From a virus: a DNA stretch of 64,000 bases. A program made the translations under genes and the position numbers. The stretch is from IMG/VR virus record IMGVR_UViG_3300044716_000140, positions 1-64,000 of that record. One strand, 5' to 3'. The first letter of the stretch is position 1; every line of letters begins with the position of its first letter. This document shows positions 24,064 to 34,020 of the stretch, in pieces. The notes beneath the pieces were generated by a model. That model was not told where the DNA came from. It saw only the letters and a program-made list of their open reading frames with translations, and did no database searches.

Positions 24064-25794
24064 ATGGCAATCTCATACTCTGGCGAAGGATACAAGTTCA
24101 ATCCTCAATTTGCCAATCTTGGCGCATTGCAAGGATTGCAACCGCTTGATGTCACTCGCAAAGCTGAATTTCAGCTTCAGCCATTGACATACGCTCCTAT
24201 TCCATCCTCGCGTCCAGAGATTGTGTCTGAAGGTATCTCCAAGGGCATTCTTGCTGCTGTTGGCGGCATTACTGAAGGCATTACTGCTAAATACAAGACA
24301 GAGCAGGCTAAAGAGGAGAAACTTGCTGAAAGAGCGCATGACTTGAAAGTAGCCGCTCTTAAAGCAAAACAATACGATCCATATATTGAAGCACTTAAAA
24401 CAAAAAAATTAGAGTTAGAAACTGACGCGATTAATAAACGAATTGAAGGCTCTGTTCCTGCTGGAGCAAAAAGAAGAATTTATCATTCAATAGATACAGA
24501 ACCGCTTCCAGAATCAACGGAAACAACTGATGATAAGATTGATTTTAATTTAACTCCATCAGGTTTAGAAACTACTTCAATTCAAGGAGGCGATATGTCT
24601 GCAAACATTGCAGATCAAGCAAAAGCACTTGAAGGAATTTCCGCTGAATATTTAACAGCATCAACTGATTCTGGAGTTGGGCCATTTGCACCAATTGAAC
24701 AACCTAAATCAATGCAACTTGGAAAGGTTTCAACAAGTTTGATTTCTCCAGAACAAGAAAAAGAAATTCAATCAAAGTTTGAACCTTACGGAATTCCAAG
24801 TGTTCTTGAAAAAGCACCACAAAAAACTTTGTTGTCAATTGAAAAAGCTCAACCTAAAGAAGAAGTAAAAATAAAACCTCCTCGCGCTATTGATGTTGAT
24901 ACTGAAGAAGAAGCGCAAGCTGAAGCGTATCGTGACATACCCGGTTTTAAAGAAGGAACATATACACAAGAAATTGATGAAAATGGACAACCATTTTATC
25001 GCGTTAAAGCTCGTGAAAAAATGAGTCCATCAGAAATTGCCGATCTAAAAAAGAAAGAAGCTGAAGCAAGAAAAGCAGAGTTAGAAGGAACTGAAGGGAA
25101 AAAAGAAAAACTTCAACAATTTCAACTTCAATCATTTGAAAATGTAAATCGCGCACAAGAAACGCTTGCTGATTTGGAAAAACATCTTGAAAAAGTTCAA
25201 GGAAAACTTGGGCCTGTGTCTGGAAGATTGCTTTCTAAAAATCCATATGATCCAGATGTTCAACTTTTGCAAAAATATCTTACAGCATTGGTTCCAACAA
25301 TTGCTCGCGGCGTTTATGGTGAAGTTGGTGTTTTGACTCAAGCTGATATTGATAACTATAAACAATTAATTCCAAATATTACTCAAGACCCCGCAAACGC
25401 AAAAGCTACATTGGAGTTTTTAAAAAGAGATTTAGAGAGAGCCAAAAAAACTAAATTAGGTATTTGGGAATCAACAAATTTTGATGTTGAGGGATTAAAA
25501 AAATTTACTCAAGTAAGTGAACCAGCAGAAAAAGATCAACAAGACCAAATTTCAACTCTTTCAATGGAGCTTGAGCAGGTTCCAGTAGATCAAAGAAACT
25601 CTCCAGACTTCCTTGCAAAGCGCAAAGTATTATTTGATCTTGTTAAACAACAAGAAGAGTTGAAAAAGAAATCACAACCAAAACCAACTCCAACTCCTAC
25701 TCCAGTTCCACAACCAACATTTCAACCAGCGGTTCCTCGCCAGACAGTAACAGAATACGGAGAAACAATAGAATCGATGTTTGGAAATAGATAA
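24064..25794 (+). CDS. Internal virion-type protein, 576 aa
   Basis: Begins with a region of strands (ISYSGEGYKFNPQFANLGAL) followed by SEGISKGILAAVGGITEGI, which could touch a membrane. The middle is helical and charged, with a large charged stretch (SPSEIADLKKKEAEARKAEL) and a helix bundle region (LEKVQGKLGPVSGRLLSK, GVYGEVGVLTQADIDNY). The C-terminus is a Pro/Thr linker (PKPTPTPTPVPQPT). No enzyme motif. The gene precedes the polyvalent protein by one base, so both are probably packaged together in the capsid. Confidence 0.55.
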   Translation: MAISYSGEGYKFNPQFANLGALQGLQPLDVTRKAEFQLQPLTYAPIPSSRPEIVSEGISKGILAAVGGITEGITAKYKTEQAKEEKLAERAHDLKVAALKAKQYDPYIEALKTKKLELETDAINKRIEGSVPAGAKRRIYHSIDTEPLPESTETTDDKIDFNLTPSGLETTSIQGGDMSANIADQAKALEGISAEYLTASTDSGVGPFAPIEQPKSMQLGKVSTSLISPEQEKEIQSKFEPYGIPSVLEKAPQKTLLSIEKAQPKEEVKIKPPRAIDVDTEEEAQAEAYRDIPGFKEGTYTQEIDENGQPFYRVKAREKMSPSEIADLKKKEAEARKAELEGTEGKKEKLQQFQLQSFENVNRAQETLADLEKHLEKVQGKLGPVSGRLLSKNPYDPDVQLLQKYLTALVPTIARGVYGEVGVLTQADIDNYKQLIPNITQDPANAKATLEFLKRDLERAKKTKLGIWESTNFDVEGLKKFTQVSEPAEKDQQDQISTLSMELEQVPVDQRNSPDFLAKRKVLFDLVKQQEELKKKSQPKPTPTPTPVPQPTFQPAVPRQTVTEYGETIESMFGNR

Positions 25795-25795
25795 A

Positions 25796-28700
25796 ATGGC
25801 AAGCATTCTTGACGAAATCAAGGCAGAAGTCGAAGCGGAACTATCTCAACAACCTCAAGAAGAAAAGCCAGCAAGCGTTCTTGAAGATGTTAAGCAGGAG
25901 GTTTCGGCAGAACCACAACAAACTCCAGTTGAAGAACCAAAAGCTGATTTTTTTGAGTCTGCCGAAAGGTGGTTAGAACCTGCTCCAACGCAAAAATCCA
26001 GCGGAGATATTTTCCTTGGACTTATTTCAAATAAACGTTCAAACGAGCTTGACGATGAAGAAAAAGGTTTGTTTAACGCATTAAGCGATGAGGAACAATA
26101 CAAGGTAGCTCAATCTCGCAAAGATATTCCGCTTAATGACGCTCAAGCAAGGCGCATTTTTGAGGTTGAAAAGTCAAAGATGCCATCAATTCCTACATCT
26201 TGGGAGGATTGGTATAATCTTGGTGGTGATGCTTGGGATGTCGTTAAAAATGTTTCAAAGTTAGGTGCAAAAGTTGGACTTGGAGCAGCGGAATTCGGAC
26301 GCGATGTTGTCAAGGCAACTGACATGACTGTCAGTGACGAAGAAGCTGCTAATAACATTAAAAAAGCCAAAGGTTCATTCTACTCGTTCATGGCTCCAGC
26401 TTTTGAGATTCCAGAAAGCGTAGCATGGGCAACAGCAAAAGCACAAGAAGGTGGTTTTGGTTGGGCGGATGCTGCTGGTGAAAAACTTGGCTTGGTAAAT
26501 CCAGAAGATCGATTTGAACGCTGGAAAGGACGAAGGTTAGTTTCGCAAGCTCAAGCTGAATACTTCCGTGAACATCCAACTGTTTATAGTAGGATGCTTG
26601 ATAATCCGCTGGCAAAAGATGCGCTTTCATACATTGCAAAATCGCAAATGGAATCGCCAGAAGAATTGGCAGTAAGAGACAATATTTCTGTTGAAGAAGC
26701 AAAAGCTCAACAGGACGCGATGGCGCGTGAGCAAATTGATAATTTGACTTCTGATATGGAGTCTGAATTGCCAGAAGAAAATGCTCGCGTAAGAATTGCT
26801 GGTGAGTTTTTGCTTCCCGGTGAGCTTGGAATGGGAACAATGGGTGCTGTTTCAGCGGTTGCAAAGGCAGGAACAGGCATCGCAAAAGGATTGAAATACA
26901 TTGGCAAATCCGCTGATGAAATTGCTGAAATCAACAAGGCAGCACAAACACTGCGAAAGTCTGAATTTGCAGAAATGCTTAGAAAGCGCACAGAGCGAGC
27001 AGAAGCGGTTGCTCAAGGTGCAGGCAAGATTGAAAAAGCGATTGAAAGATTTAAACCTGCCGCTGAAAAAGTAAATAAAGTTCTTGGTAACATTACCGCG
27101 CCTGTTCTTGGTGGCGTTGCTGGCTATAGCGTTTACGAAGAATCGCCAATGACTGGTATTTTGAGTGGCGTTCTTGGTGGAGTTGCTGCGAGAGGTGTAT
27201 TGAAAGGAACGAAGGTTGGTCTTGAAATTCCCACATTTGTTCGTGAGGTTGCAGAAGCTCGTAAGGTTGCACCTCTTGGCAAGACATTTGAGACACTCGG
27301 CAAATCCGCTGAAGGATCGGCATTGAAGGCTAAAATTCTTTCCCGTGGAGGAAAGACGATTGATAACATCCTTTCCAACTCCGTTGAGTATGCAAAAACT
27401 GGAATTCATGGAACAACGCTTGCTCTTGCTACTGGAGCTTTGGAGTCCGCTGATCCAGAGGAGATGAAGCAAATGCTCGCTGATGGTCTTGCAATCACTC
27501 TTGGTGGACGCGCATTGCAGCATATCAAGGGCAAGATGATGGGCAATGACCCTATCATTGAGCAACGCGAGCGTATTTCAGACGATTCTCGCATCCATCG
27601 CAGGTATCAAGAAGCTGATCCAGAAACCCAAGCAAACTTGGATCAAATTTCTGACTTTGATAATGCTATTTCTGCAAGAGAAACAAAGCTGAACGAAAGT
27701 GAATCTGACCTTGCAAACTTGATGGCAGCTTACAAGGGTTCAGCGGAAGATGCCAGAAAAATTAAACTTGCTCAATCGGAAGTAGAAAAAAACAAGATTG
27801 CACTTGATCAAGTAAAACGCGCCAATGTGCAAACGCGCAATGAATTTGGCAGGGAGTTTTTGAAGACATACGCAAACCTTCAAGACATTACCAATGGTGT
27901 TATGAAGAGTGGTCAGAACAATGTTGGATTCAATGTTCTTTCGACCGATCAAATCTATCAAAAGTTGCGTAATGATCCAGCGAACAGCAATGTTCCAGAC
28001 GCTGATCTTGCACAGATGGCAAGCCAAGCTGGATTTTACTCAAATCCCGCACAACAAGGGCTTGCATTTGACCGCAGAAAACCATCGATTGTTATCAATG
28101 CAGATTCCATTCGTGAGCGCATCAAGTTGTTTGGTGAATCGCCAACGGAAGCACTGGTTCACGAAACATCGCACTTCATGGATGTTGTTCCAGAGTTCCA
28201 AGAAGCACTTGCTCCAGTGCGTTCAATGCTTTTCCAAAACGAAATCCGCGATGCCGCTGGAAACATCAAGGCTACAACTTCTGGTATTTTCTCCAAGGCA
28301 AAACTCGTTGAACTTTTTAATGATGGATACCTTCGCCATTTAGACCCGCAAGGAAGAGAAGCATTTTCCAAGCTGAACAAACTTTGGGATGAATCCCGTG
28401 GTCAGTTGGATGAAAACAAAGTTGCCAACTACATGAAGAGCGAAGTCATGGCAGACTTGCTTGGAGAAGTGTCCAGCAGGCATCTTGCAAATGATTTGGA
28501 TTCCGCAACACTTGCCATGTGGGATCGTGCAAGGATCAAAGCAAAGAAAAACTTGCTGGATCGTGCTATCAATCGTTTTTACGGACTTGGAGGACGAGGT
28601 GACATTGTTACTGCCGCTAATACACGCGCAGAATTCCCGCCAGAAGCGATGGCGGCAGCAAGAGATGCAATGCGCCAGATCGTTTCTTTAAATGGCGAAA

Positions 28701-31700
28701 TTTCGCCTCCAGCGCAAGAAGCTGATATGCCTGCTATCAGCAAGGCGCAGATGATGAAAAACTCTGCGTTGATCGAGCGTTTCGGAAAAGATTCTCCGCT
28801 ATTCAAAACAGAGTTTAAAGTCAAGGTATTTGACAAGGACGGCAATCAGGTTGGCGAGTCAATGCCAGTGACAACGCCAAATCCAAGGGAAGGAACATTC
28901 CAAAGCACTGATGTTGGAATGAAGAAACTTTCTGGATATGGCGACATTCCAGCGGAAGCGCAAGGACTGCAAGTTCCCGAAGGCGGAACTCTTGTTGTCT
29001 CGCGTGATTTGGTCATGGAACCAGATGGGGTAACTCCTGTCATGTATGACGCGAAGGACGCAAAGAAAATTGATGCAGACCGCAAAAAGCTGATTACCGA
29101 AGCACTGGATACTGATGATTACGGGACACCTAATCGTTTTGAGCCAGTAGCAGAAGGCTCAGAAACATATCGCGGCACATTTACTCCAGCGCAAATTCAA
29201 GCAATCAAGGATATGCCAGAGAGTCTTGTGCCAAGGACGCTCAAAGAGCATATGCTGAAAGTTAATGATGCCATTGCTCGCGGAGATGGAACAAGGTTTA
29301 TTGTGGATTACGCAGCGGTAATGAATGACAAGGGCAAGTATCAAGCATTCTCGCCAAAGATGTATGACCTTGTGCCAATCGGAATGCACTTGTCTAAAAA
29401 AGGCAATTTCCTTGTAACAACGATTTCTGTTGGACGCATATTTGATAAAATGCGCTTGTGGAATGAGCGTATGCCGGGTCGTTTGCGTTTCTGGGACAAC
29501 AATCTTGAGCGCACATTTGATGATTTCTCGAAGTATTTGAATAACTGGCAACAAGGCAAAGCTGGAGAAACTGGTCTTGATGCCGATCCTCAAGTTGCAT
29601 TGCAGAAGAAGAACATTTTTAACGACCTTCTGAACCTTTACGACAAAGGAACTGAATTTACAAACCTTGATAGGACAACTATTCCTCGCAAAAAAGGTGA
29701 TCCACGGAACAAGGATGCTAACCGCACGATCATGTCAATTCGCGTTGACCACATTGCTGAATTGATTCCAAACGAGAACGCAACAAAACTTCCAGTCAAT
29801 TACGGATTTGCCAAAATCAATTTCATGCCAGAACGCATGGAAGGTGAAGTTCCAACGCAGGAGCCTACTATTGGAGAAAAAACTGAAATTTATCCAAAGA
29901 TAGGTAGACCTACTATCTCAGAAAAACCGAAAAGTTCGGAGATGATAGGTGCTGACACAATCAAACCCGCTGATCTTCAAACAAGTGCAAAACCAGAAGC
30001 TGACTCAGTAATCAAGCCATTCTCCAACGTTTTAGTGTCATCCGCTGGACTCATCAACTTCCTTCCTGCTTATCACGGCACTCCATTTGAAGTGGACAAG
30101 TTCAAGTTGGCAAACATCGGCACTGGCGAAGGAGCGCAGGCGTATGGATGGGGGTTGTATTTTGCGCAGGCAAGAAAGGTTGCTGAAGAATATGCAAGAG
30201 TATTAGCTAATAGAGATTTAACTGGATACAAAAATGCACAATTAAATGCAAAAGATATTGTTTCAAGGTTAGGCGGCAATGCTGAATATGCAGCAGAAAT
30301 ATTGCGAGATCAGTTACAATCAATTCCAGAAAATTCATTAAATTTTACAAGAATTTCTGATACATTAAAAATGATCGAAACAGGAGAGTATGCAAAAGAC
30401 CTTGAAGCACAGGGCAACCTCTACAAAGTCGATATCGATGTGAAAGACGAAGACTTGCTTGATTGGGATAAACCATTGAGTGAGCAACCAGAAAGTGTTC
30501 GTGATGCGATTACTGCAATTATCAATGAGCGCATTCCAAAAGAAATTGCTGATTCAGCTATTGAAAACATGGAAGCTAAAGGAGGTTCGCTCTACGCTTT
30601 GATTTCAGATAGCTTTGGTGAAAGCGCACAGGGAACTCCAGAGAAGCGAGCATCTGAAGCATTGCTTGAAGCAGGAATTCCCGGCATCCGCTACCTTGAT
30701 CAACAAAGCAGAGCAACAACAGGTGGGAATATTTTAGGTGTTTGGCAAGGCGAACAACGCATGATGGAAGATAAGGGTAGGGGGAAATGGTTTGCTCGCG
30801 TTCAAGTTAAAGATCGCAGTGTTGCATTTCAAAACGCTCCAACTTCAGTAAGCACTACAAGTATGCCTTTCAATACAAGAGAAGAGGCGCAAGCGTGGGC
30901 TGAAAAGAAAATATCTGAAGGCACATACAACTATGTCGTCTTCGATGAGAATCTAATCACCATTCTTGACAAGAACGATAAGCCTGTTGCTGGCGAGTTG
31001 CCGACAAAGCAACCATTGGGTGGTATTCAGTTCATGCCGCAACGTCCAGTTGGTAAAACTCAAGCTGGATATGATTACACATATTTAGACCAAGCAATGG
31101 CAAGAGGCAAAGATGGAAGGGTTGCATTAACGCGACCTGTTCGTGCAGATGAAGCATTGCCGTTGCTATCACAACGAATTCCAATAACTGAACAGGTTGA
31201 TAAAGATTCGTTTGATTATACAAGACCAGCGGAAGTTGTATTTTATCAACATGAAAATAAACCTGTATCGTTTAAATACGATCCAGAGCTTATTGAAAAA
31301 CCTGTTTTTAAAGACATAGCTACAGAACACGCAGGAAAAAATGTTCAGCTTGCAATGGCAGACAGGCAAACTGCCACAGGTGGAGATATGGGAGGAATTA
31401 TCTTCCCGTGGTTGAAATCAAATGCTAATGCAATTATTATTGGTGATGATGGAATAAAATATAGGGCTGTTTGGGGTAATAATGAATGGAAACCAGTGTT
31501 TTCCATGAAAAATAAAAACATCAATTTCAATGCGTCTAATTTATTGACATATTTGATGGGTGAAGATGCTCATGCATCGAATACAAGGGAAGTAAGGGTA
31601 ATTTCAAATGAGATTGAAAATTCAAAAATATCAAGAAATCAAAAAGATTTATTTTTAATACTTGCTAATATTGGAGTTAAAAAACAGAAAAGAGCAGATC

Positions 31701-32548
31701 AACAAAAAAATATAAAATCTGCAAATGATAGTATTGAAGAAGCGAAAAAACTTACCCAAGAATCAACTGATAAAGAAGAAATTAAAAAATTAAAAGATTT
31801 AATTAAATCAAAAGAAAAAGATATAGAGATAGCTCAATCAAAATTTGATAAATTTATTGAAACTTCTGATGAAGAATTAATTAAACAAGTAATAACAAAA
31901 TACAAAACTTCTTACACAAGATTTAAGGGCGGAACTGGCAGCGAAAACAATTTCATCAAAAATCAAAAAGCATTGAATGAATTTAAACAAACAAAATCAT
32001 TCAAAAATCTGCTAAAATTAGTTAAAAATAAACAACTAATAAGTTTGGATGATACTTTCAAGGGAAGAAAAGCATCAATTGCTCAAATTTTAGGACTTAC
32101 TATTGATGATTTCAATGTTGATAATATTCTTAATGAAACAATGGATTTCAAAAACGGAAGAATTAATCAGATTGTTGGCAGCGTTGAACTTTCCAGAAAT
32201 CCAGATTTGATGGCAGTGTATTTAGGTGATGATCCTAATCAAGCAAAACGCATGACTGCACAAGAGGCAAGGGCGGCAGCGCAATTGAAATCTAATCCAA
32301 ACTTTGTTCCGCACGAAGCATATTCTTGGGCAATGCTTGGGCCAGTTGATGGAAATTATTTTTTGAATTCAAATCCAAAAACACATTTGGAATACTTCCC
32401 TGATTTCAAAGAAGCATACGCAAACATTCAAGACGATGCTGATAAAAAGAAAAAAATTCTTGAAGGAAACGAAACGACGCTGATGGGTGCAATAAGAGAC
32501 AACACTCAAATGCCTCTTGCAATGCCTGCAATTTCTGCTAAAAAATAA
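25796..32548 (+). CDS. Giant polyvalent virion protein with HExxH and ADP-ribosyltransferase-like domains
   Basis: 2250 aa. The N-terminal 200 residues are charged and helical; residues 300-500 contain hydrophobic glycine-rich stretches (GVAGYSVYEE, GILSGVLGGVAARG), suitable for crossing a membrane. A zinc-protease-like HETSH motif lies at residues 789-793 (ALVHETSHFMD). At about residue 1426 begins YHGTPFEVDKFKLANIGTG followed by YGWGLYFAQARKVAEEYA, the opening of an ART-type ADP-ribosyltransferase as found in phage and plasmid polyvalent proteins. A second, more AT-rich helical domain with a long coiled coil lies from about residue 1940 to 2060. Polyvalent proteins are ejected with the DNA to protect it or act on host targets; this role is inferred. 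A TTG five codons earlier is less likely than the ATG at 25796. Confidence 0.75.
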   Translation: MASILDEIKAEVEAELSQQPQEEKPASVLEDVKQEVSAEPQQTPVEEPKADFFESAERWLEPAPTQKSSGDIFLGLISNKRSNELDDEEKGLFNALSDEEQYKVAQSRKDIPLNDAQARRIFEVEKSKMPSIPTSWEDWYNLGGDAWDVVKNVSKLGAKVGLGAAEFGRDVVKATDMTVSDEEAANNIKKAKGSFYSFMAPAFEIPESVAWATAKAQEGGFGWADAAGEKLGLVNPEDRFERWKGRRLVSQAQAEYFREHPTVYSRMLDNPLAKDALSYIAKSQMESPEELAVRDNISVEEAKAQQDAMAREQIDNLTSDMESELPEENARVRIAGEFLLPGELGMGTMGAVSAVAKAGTGIAKGLKYIGKSADEIAEINKAAQTLRKSEFAEMLRKRTERAEAVAQGAGKIEKAIERFKPAAEKVNKVLGNITAPVLGGVAGYSVYEESPMTGILSGVLGGVAARGVLKGTKVGLEIPTFVREVAEARKVAPLGKTFETLGKSAEGSALKAKILSRGGKTIDNILSNSVEYAKTGIHGTTLALATGALESADPEEMKQMLADGLAITLGGRALQHIKGKMMGNDPIIEQRERISDDSRIHRRYQEADPETQANLDQISDFDNAISARETKLNESESDLANLMAAYKGSAEDARKIKLAQSEVEKNKIALDQVKRANVQTRNEFGREFLKTYANLQDITNGVMKSGQNNVGFNVLSTDQIYQKLRNDPANSNVPDADLAQMASQAGFYSNPAQQGLAFDRRKPSIVINADSIRERIKLFGESPTEALVHETSHFMDVVPEFQEALAPVRSMLFQNEIRDAAGNIKATTSGIFSKAKLVELFNDGYLRHLDPQGREAFSKLNKLWDESRGQLDENKVANYMKSEVMADLLGEVSSRHLANDLDSATLAMWDRARIKAKKNLLDRAINRFYGLGGRGDIVTAANTRAEFPPEAMAAARDAMRQIVSLNGEISPPAQEADMPAISKAQMMKNSALIERFGKDSPLFKTEFKVKVFDKDGNQVGESMPVTTPNPREGTFQSTDVGMKKLSGYGDIPAEAQGLQVPEGGTLVVSRDLVMEPDGVTPVMYDAKDAKKIDADRKKLITEALDTDDYGTPNRFEPVAEGSETYRGTFTPAQIQAIKDMPESLVPRTLKEHMLKVNDAIARGDGTRFIVDYAAVMNDKGKYQAFSPKMYDLVPIGMHLSKKGNFLVTTISVGRIFDKMRLWNERMPGRLRFWDNNLERTFDDFSKYLNNWQQGKAGETGLDADPQVALQKKNIFNDLLNLYDKGTEFTNLDRTTIPRKKGDPRNKDANRTIMSIRVDHIAELIPNENATKLPVNYGFAKINFMPERMEGEVPTQEPTIGEKTEIYPKIGRPTISEKPKSSEMIGADTIKPADLQTSAKPEADSVIKPFSNVLVSSAGLINFLPAYHGTPFEVDKFKLANIGTGEGAQAYGWGLYFAQARKVAEEYARVLANRDLTGYKNAQLNAKDIVSRLGGNAEYAAEILRDQLQSIPENSLNFTRISDTLKMIETGEYAKDLEAQGNLYKVDIDVKDEDLLDWDKPLSEQPESVRDAITAIINERIPKEIADSAIENMEAKGGSLYALISDSFGESAQGTPEKRASEALLEAGIPGIRYLDQQSRATTGGNILGVWQGEQRMMEDKGRGKWFARVQVKDRSVAFQNAPTSVSTTSMPFNTREEAQAWAEKKISEGTYNYVVFDENLITILDKNDKPVAGELPTKQPLGGIQFMPQRPVGKTQAGYDYTYLDQAMARGKDGRVALTRPVRADEALPLLSQRIPITEQVDKDSFDYTRPAEVVFYQHENKPVSFKYDPELIEKPVFKDIATEHAGKNVQLAMADRQTATGGDMGGIIFPWLKSNANAIIIGDDGIKYRAVWGNNEWKPVFSMKNKNINFNASNLLTYLMGEDAHASNTREVRVISNEIENSKISRNQKDLFLILANIGVKKQKRADQQKNIKSANDSIEEAKKLTQESTDKEEIKKLKDLIKSKEKDIEIAQSKFDKFIETSDEELIKQVITKYKTSYTRFKGGTGSENNFIKNQKALNEFKQTKSFKNLLKLVKNKQLISLDDTFKGRKASIAQILGLTIDDFNVDNILNETMDFKNGRINQIVGSVELSRNPDLMAVYLGDDPNQAKRMTAQEARAAAQLKSNPNFVPHEAYSWAMLGPVDGNYFLNSNPKTHLEYFPDFKEAYANIQDDADKKKKILEGNETTLMGAIRDNTQMPLAMPAISAKK

Positions 32549-32552
32549 AACC

Positions 32553-32756
32553 ATGAATAAATACACAGGAATCCAATATTGGGAAGAAGCAGACAGACCA
32601 TCAAAATTGTCTGAAGAAATAGGTGAAACAGTTTATCCATGTGGTGATGGAACCTACTATGCCGTTTCTTCATTTGCTCCAGAAGAGTCTCACTTTTTAG
32701 CCAGCGGAGCAAGTCAAGGTGATCCCGCATCAATTGCTGAAATAGAAAAAGACTAA
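32553..32756 (+). CDS. Small acidic hypothetical protein
   Basis: 67 aa, overall acidic (EEADRPSKLSEEIGE, DPASIAEIEKD). ATG at 32553, four bases after the polyvalent gene; an in-frame ATG at 32517 lies inside that gene. No family recognised. It could be an accessory to the internal proteins. Confidence 0.45.
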   Translation: MNKYTGIQYWEEADRPSKLSEEIGETVYPCGDGTYYAVSSFAPEESHFLASGASQGDPASIAEIEKD

Positions 32757-32758
32757 TT

Positions 32759-32899
32759 ATGCCACTACGAAAATGTGCCTCGCAAAATTGCTTCACTCGC
32801 AATTTGAAAACTGAAATCAAATCTGGCAAGCCCATCAAGCAGGCTCTTGCCATCGCATACAGCGTCCAACGCAAGGCGAAAACCAAGAAGAAAAAGTAA
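32759..32899 (+). CDS. Small basic protein (46 aa)
   Basis: Starts two bases after the previous stop: residues KCASQNCFTRNLK, then GKPIKQALAIAYSVQRKAK and a Lys tail (TKKKK). The motif KPIKQALAIAYSVQRKA is a recurring pattern in short phage proteins of unknown function. The strong positive charge suggests nucleic-acid or capsid contact. Confidence 0.5.
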   Translation: MPLRKCASQNCFTRNLKTEIKSGKPIKQALAIAYSVQRKAKTKKKK

Positions 32900-32914
32900 C
32901 GGATTGTTTTTCTA

Positions 32915-33013
32915 ATGACGATTCACACTTGGACAATTTTGGTGATTGCTACGGCATCGTTTATTGCTGGTGGTTTCTGCATTGCCGCTGCTTGCTGGTG
33001 GGACGATAAATGA
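32915..33013 (+). CDS. 32-residue single-span membrane protein
   Basis: A hydrophobic helix (TILVIATASFIAGGFCIAAA) followed by CWWDDK. Its stop overlaps the ATG of the next gene (ATGA), which supports real translation. The role is unknown; single-span microproteins of this kind often regulate host membrane proteins. Confidence 0.4.
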   Translation: MTIHTWTILVIATASFIAGGFCIAAACWWDDK

Positions 33014-33639
33014 TCACGCTTAAAAATATTGATCCAGTTGCCATGCGGTATGCGACAACTGGTGACTGGGAATGGTTGCCTAATGGTCATCTCAAATGTT
33101 CTGCTGCCGATTACGGCAACGAAGATGGCGCATTTCTCGTCAGCCTGCATCAGATGATAGAAGGGTGGCTATGCAACAAAGCTGGAATCCGTGAGGATGA
33201 GGTTAGCAATGATGTTGCCGAGCTTCAGACGGCAACGCAGATTGAGCGCATTGTGTGTGAGGCGGCAGGAATTGATTGGGACGAGCATAACAAGTGGGTG
33301 CTGCGAGCAAGCGACGAGGTCGAGCGCAAGCAAGGCGATGAAGTTCCAGCAATCCTACTCAACGGGCCAAGATTTTGGGCTGAGTTGCACTTGCTTGGAT
33401 TGCGTCACAAGTCAGGAAAAAATATGACTGGCTGGTTGAATGATTGGCGCGATTCACTTCCGTTCAACGGATGCCCATGCAAGGAACATCTTGACGAGTG
33501 GATGAGCGAAAATCCTCCAGACTGGAACAGATTTTTTGAGTGGGGTATTGACCTGCACAACGCAGTAAATATGCGGATTGGCAAGCCAACAATGGATGTT
33601 GAGAATGCGAAAGAATTATGGATGCAACGACACTTCTAA
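33010..33639 (+). CDS. Erv1/Alr-like sulphydryl oxidase candidate
   Basis: 209 aa. Residues 119-150 (NGPRFWAELHLLGLRHKSG, then TGWLNDWRDSLPF) and 155-195 (CPCKEHLDEW, then FFEWGIDLHNAVNMRIGKP) follow the order of FAD-linked Erv1/Alr-type thiol oxidases: GP..W..LH, the redox cysteines, and W...LHN.VN..LGKP. The redox motif is Cys-Pro-Cys (C155, C157) rather than CxxC, an unusual but not unique form. The N-terminal 110 residues contain Cys30, Cys55 and Cys83 and match nothing I recognise. Such an enzyme would make disulphide bonds using oxygen. The start overlaps the stop of the small membrane protein. Confidence 0.6.
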   Translation: MITLKNIDPVAMRYATTGDWEWLPNGHLKCSAADYGNEDGAFLVSLHQMIEGWLCNKAGIREDEVSNDVAELQTATQIERIVCEAAGIDWDEHNKWVLRASDEVERKQGDEVPAILLNGPRFWAELHLLGLRHKSGKNMTGWLNDWRDSLPFNGCPCKEHLDEWMSENPPDWNRFFEWGIDLHNAVNMRIGKPTMDVENAKELWMQRHF

Positions 33640-33686
33640 AATAATTCTTGCCATGCGAAAATAACCGCATAGGATTCGCGGCTCAT

Positions 33687-33818
33687 ATGAACATCATCGA
33701 TACATTCATCAATACACCGATCCTCGTTACGCTCCAGCACTGCTGGCAGGCATTCCTGTGCCTGTCTCCAATCGCGTTGCTCGCAGGACTAACACTTCTC
33801 ATCACACAAAATGACTAA
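33687..33818 (+). CDS. 43-residue membrane protein
   Basis: ATG after a 47-base gap that contains a small hairpin (ATGCG...CGCAT at about 33653-33670). Sequence features: TPILVTLQHCWQAFLCLSP, then IALLAGLTLLITQND, giving one or two membrane spans. The stop overlaps the next gene's start. Unknown function. Confidence 0.4.
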   Translation: MNIIDTFINTPILVTLQHCWQAFLCLSPIALLAGLTLLITQND

Positions 33819-34017
33819 ACACCGAGGTCAAAAACTAAAGATGCTTTCGGCCAAGGGTGCTGGAGACTCATCTGGCATGGAGGAGAAAGTAGACGCATGG
33901 TTGGTTAAACTCTCTGGTGAAGTTAGCAGGGCTTGCGATAAGTTCTGGACAACTACAGATGAAAGACGCAGTGTTGACGGCCAATACCGCAAAAACAATC
34001 CATTTATAAACGAATAA
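33811..34017 (+). CDS. Small hypothetical protein
   Basis: 68 aa, basic N-terminus (TKHRGQKLKMLSAKG) and helical middle (EEKVDAWLVKLSGEVSRACD). No family is recognised. It is part of a run of small genes between the virion and replication modules and overlaps the previous gene by eight bases. Confidence 0.4.
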   Translation: MTKHRGQKLKMLSAKGAGDSSGMEEKVDAWLVKLSGEVSRACDKFWTTTDERRSVDGQYRKNNPFINE

Positions 34018-34020
34018 AAT

